Source: Bacteroidales bacterium (GTDB lineage Bacteria; Bacteroidota; Bacteroidia; Bacteroidales; UBA932). From it: DNA of 6,146 nucleotides. The position numbers and the translations under genes are program-made. Positions within the stretch are counted from its first letter, which is position 1; every line of letters begins with the position of its first letter. Of this stretch, positions 1-5,653 are shown one piece after another. The notes under the pieces were generated by a model, which was not told the DNA's origin, did not search any database, and saw only the letters and a program-made list of their open reading frames with translations. The stretch spans positions 1 to 6,146 of the forward strand of contig JAHDRO010000256.1 in the NCBI GenBank assembly GCA_018433265.1, read 5' to 3'.

Positions 1-31
1 AAATAATTGAAAACGAATGCAAAACGGTTAT

Positions 32-910
32 TTAGCCTATGTGATCTACATTGTTTTCAATATATTCAATTTCTTCATCATTCAAATTATAAAGAGTATA
101 AATGTCGTGATTTATGGCAGTTTCTCTATTTACAGAAAAGTCATTTAATTGCTGATGTAGATATAAACTAAATCTATCTTCAATTTCTTCTGTTGGGATA
201 GGAACTTTTATAGGCTCTACAGCTTGTACACTAACAAGTAGATCTCCGGTTCCTGTTTTCGGAGCATCTCTCAGTAAATAATTTCCCATTTTAGAATTTA
301 ATACTGTAACTAAATACTTTATGTAATTACCTGTTGCAAAGCAAGTGCTGTCCAATGCCATAGAACCGTCTTCATCATAAGAGAATCGTAAAATTGAGCC
401 AACTCGTTTCCATACAATTTTTGGCTTCAAAAAATCCTCCATATAAGCGCAGTTTCGCAAATTGTATGGAGAGTCTCCCTGATCTGCTCTTTTTTCTATT
501 TTATCCCAATAGACATCTAAATGTGCTTTTATTGCTGGATAATTCTCAATATTTATTTTGGGTAAACTCCGTTCTTTAACTCCGTTATGAGTATTTATCA
601 GCCACAAATCTGCCCAGTCGTAGCCATATCGTTTTATATCCCGTCCGCGAAGAATCGGTCGTATAAGTGCAGCCGTTCGGTGCCGCTCACTTTCATCAAG
701 ACAATTGTTAAGAATTTGCTTCCGCTTAGACTCATTTATTATAAAGGCGTCATTACAACCAGTAAGAACACCTCGATAGATATTGATATCCCAATTCTTG
801 AGTGGGATACCTACGGACTCAATCTTGTCTTTGATACGTTTCTCTATTGGTGACAAAATTACCCAACTATTTTCTGAAATAAAAGTGTTGGCAGTCGCGT
901 TTTGCTGCAC
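32..910 (-). CDS. Orphan C-terminal specificity half of a type IIG-like restriction-modification enzyme (TaqI-C-like), probable silent cassette
   Basis: This 292-codon frame resembles the C-terminal target-recognition part of Eco57I/type IIG or PglX-like adenine methyltransferases. Visible blocks are a segment around residues 16-40 (SWVILSPIE, then a short helix), the IYRGVLTGCNDAFII motif at 44-58, IRPILRGRDIKRY at 83-95, a QGDSPYNLRNCAY stretch at 144-156, PKIVWKRVG at 163-171, DSTCFATG at 187-194 and a typical end, IYTLYNLNDEEIEYIE. The N-terminal SAM-binding and NPPY catalytic motifs are absent, so it cannot methylate on its own. Full enzymes of this kind are usually about 1000 residues. 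The only plausible start is GTG at 910, with an in-frame TAA a few codons upstream (minus-strand reading), so the frame begins inside what is normally the middle of a protein. It lies 18 nt downstream of the invertase gene in the same direction. I infer a silent specificity cassette; a simple 5'-truncated remnant is the alternative. Confidence 0.8.
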   Translation of the reverse strand: MQQNATANTFISENSWVILSPIEKRIKDKIESVGIPLKNWDINIYRGVLTGCNDAFIINESKRKQILNNCLDESERHRTAALIRPILRGRDIKRYGYDWADLWLINTHNGVKERSLPKINIENYPAIKAHLDVYWDKIEKRADQGDSPYNLRNCAYMEDFLKPKIVWKRVGSILRFSYDEDGSMALDSTCFATGNYIKYLVTVLNSKMGNYLLRDAPKTGTGDLLVSVQAVEPIKVPIPTEEIEDRFSLYLHQQLNDFSVNRETAINHDIYTLYNLNDEEIEYIENNVDHIG

Positions 911-950
911 AAAAACGCTCGTTTAAGTTCATTCAGTCAAGGCGTTTTTG
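910..950. repeat. 9-bp inverted repeat at the invertase/cassette junction, containing a candidate invertase core site
   Basis: CAAAAACGC at 910-918 is the exact reverse complement of GCGTTTTTG at 942-950, separated by 23 nt. The left arm runs into AAACGCTCGT at 913-922, which differs at one base from ARACGTTCGT, the core I recall for Bacteroides fragilis Mpi-inverted promoters. The recalled consensus is from memory and should be verified. The repeat spans the last codons of the invertase gene and the first bases of the orphan specificity frame. It could also act as a weak hairpin ending the invertase transcript, although its T-run is part of the stem. Confidence 0.45.
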
Positions 951-1534
951 ATGAACCGTGATAAAGTGTTTCTATCAACCTTGCATATTTTAGCGATCTT
1001 ACGTTGAGATATACCAGTATCAAGTAATTCTGATATTAATCTTTTCTTACTTGATAACTTATACTTGTCAGGATCACTTTTTCGTCCTTTCGGTCGCCCA
1101 AGTATTATCCCCTCTGCTTTTTTTCGTGCCAAAGCCTCTTTTGTTCTTTGGCTAATCAGATTTCTTTCTATCTCAGCAGAAAGCCCAAAAGCAAAAGCAA
1201 GAACCTTACTTTGGATATCTTCTCCAAGTCGGTAATTATCCTTGATTGTCCATACTCTACATTCTTTATTCATGCAAATATTGAGTATTTCCATTATCAT
1301 AAAGAGGTTACGTCCGAGGCGTGATAATTCGGCACAGACAATTAAATCGTCTTTCTCTATCCTTTTCAAAAGCCTACCAAGCTCACGCTTATTGTATGCT
1401 TTTGTTCCACTGATGGTTTCTTCTATCCAACCGTCAATATTAAGCTTCTCTCGTCCACAAAAATTATTTATCTCAAATCGTTGATTCTCGACAGTTTGTT
1501 TGTCGCTGCTAACTCTAATGTATCCGTAAATCAT
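929..1534 (-). CDS. mpi: Mpi-family serine-type DNA invertase
   Basis: This is a 201-residue small serine recombinase of the Hin/resolvase superfamily. It makes concerted cuts at paired sites and religates them after subunit rotation, usually inverting the segment between inverted sites. The N-terminal catalytic motif is GYIRVSSDKQTVENQR at residues 4-19, with the likely nucleophile Ser9 and Arg7. The second active-site block is AELSRLGRN at 68-76 (Arg72, Arg75). The long dimerisation helix follows (AEIERNLISQRTKEAL, 120-135), then the GRPKG linker at 146-150 and a C-terminal helix-turn-helix at about 173-195. All catalytic residues are present and the length is normal, so it is probably active. 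The core closely matches my memory of B. fragilis Mpi, the master promoter invertase that flips capsule promoters. The DNA-binding tail differs more, so target sites may differ. Whether it is the true mpi orthologue or a locus-dedicated paralogue cannot be told here. It is read towards the orphan specificity cassette, which suggests that cassette is a substrate. Confidence 0.92.
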   Translation of the reverse strand: MIYGYIRVSSDKQTVENQRFEINNFCGREKLNIDGWIEETISGTKAYNKRELGRLLKRIEKDDLIVCAELSRLGRNLFMIMEILNICMNKECRVWTIKDNYRLGEDIQSKVLAFAFGLSAEIERNLISQRTKEALARKKAEGIILGRPKGRKSDPDKYKLSSKKRLISELLDTGISQRKIAKICKVDRNTLSRFIKNALTE

Positions 1535-1545
1535 GTCTATAATTT

Positions 1546-1579
1546 AAAAATTAGTACTACTCATAAGGTACTAAATTTT
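1546..1579. repeat. 34-bp imperfect inverted repeat over the invertase promoter
   Basis: Two 12-bp arms, AAAAATTAGTAC (1546-1557) and GTACTAAATTTT (1568-1579), match in inverted orientation at 11 of 12 positions around a 10-nt spacer. The dyad covers the predicted -7 box of the invertase and ends 12 nt upstream of its ATG. The size and symmetry would suit an operator for a dimeric regulator or a recombinase-binding site, either of which could give autoregulation. Those roles are inferred. Confidence 0.5.
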
Positions 1580-1594
1580 CTGAAAATTAGCAAA
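1563..1594 (-). promoter_or_regulatory. Putative Bacteroidota-type promoter of the invertase gene
   Basis: On the minus strand a TTTG box (complement of 1591-1594) lies 20 nt before TACCTTAT (complement of 1563-1570). This resembles the Bacteroides -33 TTTG and -7 TAnnTTTG elements with normal spacing. The -7 box is imperfect at its last two positions. Transcription would start about 20 nt before the ATG at 1534, giving a short untranslated leader. Confidence 0.4.
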
Positions 1595-1639
1595 ATACGA
1601 TCTGTCTCATCCTGCATTATTCTCTGTTGCGCAAATGCT

Positions 1640-1687
1640 CTACTATTTTGCTTTGCTTCTTGCAACATAACGTAAATGCAATAGTAG
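1640..1687. repeat. Small inverted repeat in the divergent intergenic region
   Basis: CTACTATT (1640-1647) and AATAGTAG (1680-1687) are exact reverse complements separated by 32 nt. They lie between the invertase and the divergent 139-aa gene. No T-tract follows, so it does not look like a terminator. It might bind a regulator, or it may be chance in AT-rich DNA. Confidence 0.25.
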
Positions 1688-1735
1688 GATAATTTTTTCG
1701 AGCAATGATATAATCTCTGTTTCTCAAATATTTAG

Positions 1736-1743
1736 TAATTTTG
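1736..1743 (+). promoter_or_regulatory. Putative -7 promoter box of the 139-aa gene
   Basis: TAATTTTG is an exact match to the Bacteroidota -7 consensus TAnnTTTG. It lies 58 nt upstream of the ATG at 1802. The -33 element is weak: TCTG at 1716-1719 is the nearest candidate and its spacing is short. The gene would have an untranslated leader of about 50 nt. Confidence 0.45.
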
Positions 1744-1801
1744 TGGTGTATTATTAGCACATATTATACGCCAATATCAATCTGTAAAATAGAGTAACAC
1801 C

Positions 1802-2221
1802 ATGAGCTTAGACATATACCTATTCAAAAACGGCTTTGACACTCAGAAAAGCAGAGCAGATATAGATGCCACATATACGAAGTTGCAAGCTGTAAAGGAA
1901 GAATTGGAGCAACTCAAAGATGATTTTGAGGAAGCAAGGCTCTCTTCTCTTAACATTACCCATAATCTCAACAATATGGCTAAGGCAGCCGGATTGTACG
2001 AAGTTTTATGGAGACCGGAGGAGATTGGGATTAGTACAGCTTCACAGATGATTGCGCCACTCGAGAAAGGTATCAGTGAACTGGTTGTTAATCCGGATAA
2101 ATACAGAGCATTCAACCCTTCTAACGGATATGGAAGTTATGAGGATTTTGTGAGATTTTGTAGATCGGTATTAGATAATTGCCGCAAACATCCCGATGCA
2201 GTTATTGAGGCTAGTGCATAG
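1802..2221 (+). CDS. Conserved hypothetical protein of mobile-element type, 139 aa
   Basis: This is a small soluble protein with no signal peptide or membrane segment. It starts MSLDIYLF. A charged helix likely to form a coiled coil follows (about residues 22-46, KLQAVKEELEQLKDDFEEA), then a compact region with NITHNLNNMAKAAGLYEVLWRPEE (about 51-74), a PLEKGISELVVNPDKYRAFNPSNGYGSYEDF stretch (86-116), and a C-terminal helix. I recognise the pattern MSLDVYL / NITHNLNKMA / LWRP / NP-NGWG-Y as a recurrent small hypothetical protein of phages and integrated elements. The coiled-coil part looks inserted compared with the shorter members I remember. I know of no established function and assign none. 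The ATG at 1802 is preceded by a good -7 box and has no clear Shine-Dalgarno sequence, as is usual in this phylum. It is read away from the invertase. A nested dyad begins directly after its stop codon. Confidence 0.8.
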   Translation: MSLDIYLFKNGFDTQKSRADIDATYTKLQAVKEELEQLKDDFEEARLSSLNITHNLNNMAKAAGLYEVLWRPEEIGISTASQMIAPLEKGISELVVNPDKYRAFNPSNGYGSYEDFVRFCRSVLDNCRKHPDAVIEASA

Positions 2222-2278
2222 TTTGTTCATGACCTCTATATGTTCATTGACAATGAACAGCGTCTCAAAATGAACAAA
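2222..2278. repeat. Nested perfect dyad of four TGTTCAT boxes
   Basis: The inner arms TGTTCATTG (2241-2249) and CAATGAACA (2251-2259) form a perfect 19-bp palindrome centred on base 2250. The outer arms TTTGTTCAT (2222-2230) and ATGAACAAA (2270-2278) are also exact complements with the same centre. The box TGTTCAT thus occurs four times, two in each orientation, and same-orientation copies start exactly 17 bp apart. The 10-nt gaps between inner and outer arms are not complementary. No T-tract follows, so a terminator is unlikely. A multi-dimer protein-binding array, such as an operator, replication or recombination site, fits better. It could also fold as a hairpin with an internal loop at the mRNA 3' end. 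Confidence 0.75.
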
Positions 2279-2429
2279 ACCGATTAAAAACGACAATCTA
2301 ACCGATATTTTGTATATGCAACTCAGATACCATATTTGTACCACAAACCTGTAATCAATTGATATTCACATGTCATTATTTTTGAGGAAGTAAAGTAAAC
2401 ACAGAAACAAGTCTTAATCAAAAATAAGT

Positions 2430-2469
2430 AAAAAGCGGTAGTACAATGCAATGTGCTACTGCTTTTTTT
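2430..2469 (+). terminator. Rho-independent, possibly bidirectional, terminator
   Basis: The arms at 2430-2444 and 2453-2467 form a 15-bp stem, allowing two G-U wobbles, with an 8-nt loop (AATGCAAT). The base of the stem is A-rich on the left and ends in a run of seven T (2463-2469) on the right. It could therefore stop transcription on the plus strand and, less strongly, on the minus strand. It lies about 210 nt after the 139-aa gene and is the likely end of that transcript. Confidence 0.7.
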
Positions 2470-2484
2470 GTTAAAAAACTTACA

Positions 2485-2616
2485 ATGTTCGGCGTTGGTC
2501 GCGCGTTGGGCAAAAAATTGAGTATCCCTCACAAAACGGCCGAAAATCATATAAAACGCTTTGCCGTCCGGTGTCTCATAATTCATTATGCCCATGACAA
2601 GTACAAAAAAACCTAA
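2485..2616 (+). pseudogene. Remnant resembling the C-terminus of a DUF3987-type mobile-element protein
   Basis: A 43-codon frame from ATG 2485 to TAA 2614-2616 encodes LGKKLSIPHKTAENHIKRF followed by a short tail ending HYAHDKYKKT. The helix-turn-helix-like segment and the DKYKK end resemble the C-terminal winged-helix tail I remember in DUF3987 (primase/helicase-like) proteins on Bacteroides mobile elements. Those proteins are several hundred residues long. Here the frame runs back only to an in-frame stop at 2425-2427, and the terminator hairpin falls inside that extension, so the large N-terminal part is missing. I read it as debris of an integrated element. A short independent DNA-binding protein is a weaker alternative. 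The family assignment is from memory of the motif. Confidence 0.5.
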
Positions 2617-2754
2617 AATTCTATACATTCAAAAAACAACTCTGTTGGGTTGCTTTGTTCTTTCTGACACAAGTTGTCAAAAATGAATATTTTCTTTGTC
2701 TTTTTTGGTTGAAAATCTTTTCTTTTCACTTTATTCAATTTGTGAATGATTGTT
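2617..2754. other. AT-rich intergenic stretch without recognised genes
   Basis: No convincing coding frame or RNA gene is visible on either strand. The plus strand is T-rich from about 2680 to 2735. A small dyad, TGACA-caagt-TGTCA, lies near 2668-2682, but it is short and may be chance. Confidence 0.4.
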
Positions 2755-2762
2755 TATCTTTG
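2755..2762 (+). promoter_or_regulatory. Putative -7 promoter box for the PHP-ATPase/hsdM operon
   Basis: TATCTTTG matches the Bacteroidota -7 consensus TAnnTTTG exactly. The -33 region is only a partial match (TTTA about 21 nt upstream). It is the best promoter candidate between the remnant ending at 2616 and the ATG at 3047. It would give a leader of roughly 280 nt. Confidence 0.5.
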
Positions 2763-2769
2763 CTATATA

Positions 2770-3046
2770 GGTAAAATAAAAAGTAAGAAAACATAACAAA
2801 GGATGCTGTTCGCCCATAAAATCGGAGATGAAAGGCTATGCAATGCGATAGGTTGTAAAATTGAATCTTGAAATCGGATATCGAAACCTTAGTAAGTAAT
2901 TGCTCTTGTGCAAATTATGCTCGAATGACGAAACCTCATTGCTCGCATTTTGGTCTACAGATAAAATTCTAGAAATATCGGACAACGAAAAGAATTGGCA
3001 GGAAAGGCATTGGAAATAGTAAATAAAACTCTAAAAAAATAAATTT
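2770..3046 (+). other. Long 5' leader of the PHP-ATPase gene, with two short open frames
   Basis: This stretch is visibly less AT-rich than the gene it precedes. It contains a 22-codon frame from ATG 2803 to TGA 2869-2871 (starts MLFAHKIGDERLC), preceded by AAAGG, which is a plausible ribosome-binding context. A second frame of 39 codons without ATG (TTG 2900 to TAG 3017-3019) reads like protein and contains CKLC and KNWQERHWK. It stops 27 nt before the PHP-ATPase start. Either frame could be a leader peptide, a small protein, or a fragment of a lost gene. No riboswitch or tRNA fold was recognised. Confidence 0.35.
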
Positions 3047-5644
3047 ATGGGAAGCTTGTCAAGAGGCTCTGAATGGCGTAAATGGGATTTACATTTTCAC
3101 ACACCTGCTTCATACGACTACCAAAATAAATCAGTTACAAATCAACAATTAGTTGACAAATTAGCCGAAAGCAATATTGCAGCAGTAGCAATTACCGATC
3201 ACCATACAATAGATGTATTAAAAATACAGGAGTTGCAAAGATTAGGCAAAGAAAAAAATATTACTGTTTTTGCAGGCATAGAATTTTGTTCGGAACTTGG
3301 AGGAAAAGAATCAATTCATTTTATCGGCATTTTCCCTGAAAATTCAGACATTTCAAGTATTTGGACTACTTTACAAGGTAAATTAGGAATAACACTTGCT
3401 GATATTGCCCAAAAAGGAGGTTTGGAAAATATTGTTTGTGATTTAATTGACACTTGTGATATCATTCACGAATTAGGAGGGATAACAACTATTCACGCAG
3501 GAATGAAAACCAATACTTTAGAAAATATAACAAACAATTTAGTTGTTAAAATGCAACAAAAACAAAGAATCTTATCAAATTGTATTGATATTTTAGAACT
3601 TGGAAAAATTGACGATATAAAGAGTTATAAACAGATTGTCTTTAAAAATATTGGTTTTATAGTGCCTATGATTTTATGTTCTGATAATCATAACATAAAC
3701 GAATATGCTTTAAAACAAAATTGTTGGATTAAGGCAGACACTACATTTGAAGGTTTAAAGCAAATTCTTTTTGAACCAGAGGAACGAGTGAAAATTCAGG
3801 AATCAAAACCCGAAGAAAAAAGCGGTTATCAAGTAATTGATTCTGTAATTCTAAATGAAGATGACTTTTGGAATGAAAAAATTTATTTTAACGAAAATCT
3901 AAATACAGTTATTGGTGGCCGTTCAACAGGTAAATCAACCTTACTTAAGGCAATTGCTAAAAAGATTTACAGCAAAATTGAATCCAATGATGAATTTGTA
4001 AACAGTCATTTAATTGGTGTTTCTGTAAAATGGAAAGATGGCGAAGAGACGGCAAGCAGAGATATTGATTTCTTCCCTCAAAATTATATGTATGAAATTG
4101 CTAAAAATGAAGAAGAAACCAATAAATTAATTCAGAACATTATCCGTAATAGGGATGAAAATAAAATACTGGAGGAATACAAAATTCAAAATGAAATACT
4201 TAAAAAAAATATAGCCAAAAATATATTGGAAATCTTTCAAAATCAATCGGACATTGAAAGTTTACAAGATCAACTTAAAGAAAAAGGAGATAAAAAAGGC
4301 GTCGAAACGGAAATAACCAGATTAAGCTCAAAAATCAGTGATTTAAATAAAAATAGCCAAACTTCCCAGGAAGAGTTGGAAACATATAAGAAATTACTTA
4401 AGGATATATCAGATAGCGAACTTATTATTTCACAGGCAGAAAATGATTTGAAGTTGTTTGAAAGAATGAAAATAACTACTCCAATACATAATTCTTATCC
4501 CGCTGAAAATGGATTTGACAATCTGTCTTATTCTCTAAATAATTATGAATTAATTCGATACTTCAAAAACTTAACAATAAAAACAGAAAAAGAATGGTTG
4601 GAAATTGTTGAGCAATTTGAAAAATCAACTAATGAAGGTAAAGTACAACACAATTCTAAAATAGATGAAATAAAGAAGAACAATGTATTTGTTATGGTAA
4701 CAAAATATTATAATGACCATAAAGAATTAAATGATGTCCAGAGTAAATTGAAGGAAGAAAACAATAAACTGCAAGAGATTACCAAACTTGAAAAACAAAT
4801 AACCAATTTAAATACGCAAAAAAATAATACATTACAAAGCATTATTGATGACCACTTAACCTATAAATCTAATACACAAAATGTCGTTGAAAATCTGTCT
4901 GTTGAATTTGATGGCATTAAAATTACTCTTAAAATGAACTTTCAAAAGCAAAATCTTAGGAATTTTTTAGAAAGTAAGTTAAACAGAAGAGGAAATGACA
5001 GGCAGGATTTTATGGAAACATTTATAAATCAATATGAAACAAATACCTCTGCTCAATGCAAAGTATTCCTATCCAAAGCACTAAATAAAGAAATAGATTA
5101 CAAGAACTATAATACCAATGAAAATGTAGTAAATGAATTACTTATAAAAAATTGGTTTGATATTTCTTACGAATTATCGTATCAAAATGACACATTCTCT
5201 GAAATGTCTGAAGGGAAGCAGGCTTTTGTAATACTAAAATTATTATTGGATTTCAGTACAAAAAAATGTCCTATTCTAATTGACCAGCCAGAAGATAGTT
5301 TGGATAATCGTGCCATCTATAATGAATTGGTACAATATCTTAAAACGAAGAAAAAAGAGAGACAAATAATCATTGTAACACACAACCCAAACGTTGTTGT
5401 TAGCGCCGATGCCGAAAATGTTATTGTTGCCAATCAAAACGGAAATAACTGTTTAAATAAAAACAACATTAAGTTTCAATATATTAATGGGGCTTTAGAA
5501 GATACCAAATCTCTCAACAAAAACATCGCTATAACTCTTGAATCTCAAGGAATAAGAGAACATGTTTGCGAAATTCTGGAAGGGGGCAAAGAAGCATTTG
5601 AGAAGCGAGAAAGAAAATATGGTTTTAAAAAACTAAAAAATTAA
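3047..5644 (+). CDS. PHP phosphoesterase fused to SMC/ABC-like ATPase (TrlF-like), restriction-linked
   Basis: This is an 865-residue cytoplasmic protein. The N-terminal PHP domain (about 1-250) carries a full set of metal ligands: DLHFHT (His16, His18), TDHH (Asp51, His52), AGIEF (Glu79), His91, TTIH (His150) and SDNH (Asp213, His215). PHP domains hydrolyse phosphate esters, often in nucleotides or nucleic acids, with a metal cluster. The C-terminal part is an ABC/SMC-type ATPase: Walker A GGRSTGKST at 290-298, probable Q-loop Gln345, a coiled-coil-rich insert at about 365-605, a degenerate signature MSEGKQA at 720-726, Walker B ILIDQPEDSLD at 743-753 and H-loop VTHN (His779). It resembles proteins annotated as TrlF family AAA-like ATPases. 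The ATG at 3047 is the first in frame after a stop at 3032 and leads directly into the PHP fold. hsdM starts 9 nt after its stop, so co-transcription is likely. Substrate and biological role are unknown; a defence effector is inference. Its base composition is far more AT-rich than hsdM. Confidence 0.88.
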   Translation: MGSLSRGSEWRKWDLHFHTPASYDYQNKSVTNQQLVDKLAESNIAAVAITDHHTIDVLKIQELQRLGKEKNITVFAGIEFCSELGGKESIHFIGIFPENSDISSIWTTLQGKLGITLADIAQKGGLENIVCDLIDTCDIIHELGGITTIHAGMKTNTLENITNNLVVKMQQKQRILSNCIDILELGKIDDIKSYKQIVFKNIGFIVPMILCSDNHNINEYALKQNCWIKADTTFEGLKQILFEPEERVKIQESKPEEKSGYQVIDSVILNEDDFWNEKIYFNENLNTVIGGRSTGKSTLLKAIAKKIYSKIESNDEFVNSHLIGVSVKWKDGEETASRDIDFFPQNYMYEIAKNEEETNKLIQNIIRNRDENKILEEYKIQNEILKKNIAKNILEIFQNQSDIESLQDQLKEKGDKKGVETEITRLSSKISDLNKNSQTSQEELETYKKLLKDISDSELIISQAENDLKLFERMKITTPIHNSYPAENGFDNLSYSLNNYELIRYFKNLTIKTEKEWLEIVEQFEKSTNEGKVQHNSKIDEIKKNNVFVMVTKYYNDHKELNDVQSKLKEENNKLQEITKLEKQITNLNTQKNNTLQSIIDDHLTYKSNTQNVVENLSVEFDGIKITLKMNFQKQNLRNFLESKLNRRGNDRQDFMETFINQYETNTSAQCKVFLSKALNKEIDYKNYNTNENVVNELLIKNWFDISYELSYQNDTFSEMSEGKQAFVILKLLLDFSTKKCPILIDQPEDSLDNRAIYNELVQYLKTKKKERQIIIVTHNPNVVVSADAENVIVANQNGNNCLNKNNIKFQYINGALEDTKSLNKNIAITLESQGIREHVCEILEGGKEAFEKRERKYGFKKLKN

Positions 5645-5653
5645 TTCACTATT

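Noticed and set aside
394..853. Plus-strand open frames of 61 and 88 codons opposite the orphan specificity gene
   Set aside because: They lie antisense to a frame with clear family motifs, have no recognisable domain, and lack a plausible promoter.
1242..1675. Plus-strand open frames of 80 and 64 codons over and upstream of the invertase
   Set aside because: The first is fully antisense to the invertase. The second mostly covers the AT-rich promoter region and shows no protein-like pattern.
1843..2115. Minus-strand 90-codon frame inside the 139-aa gene
   Set aside because: It is a mirror of the plus-strand gene, which has recognisable family motifs and a good promoter box.
2222..2278. Nested dyad read as a rho-independent terminator of the 139-aa gene
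   Set aside because: The inner stem has only a 1-nt loop and no T-tract follows. A much better terminator lies at 2430-2469.
2323..2628. Minus-strand 101-codon frame across the terminator
   Set aside because: It runs through a strong hairpin, is antisense to the DUF3987-like remnant, and has low-complexity Phe/Cys-rich content typical of a chance frame.
2222..3046. CRISPR array or tRNA gene in the large intergenic region
   Set aside because: There are no regularly spaced identical repeats with unique spacers, and no cloverleaf or conserved T-loop sequence was seen.
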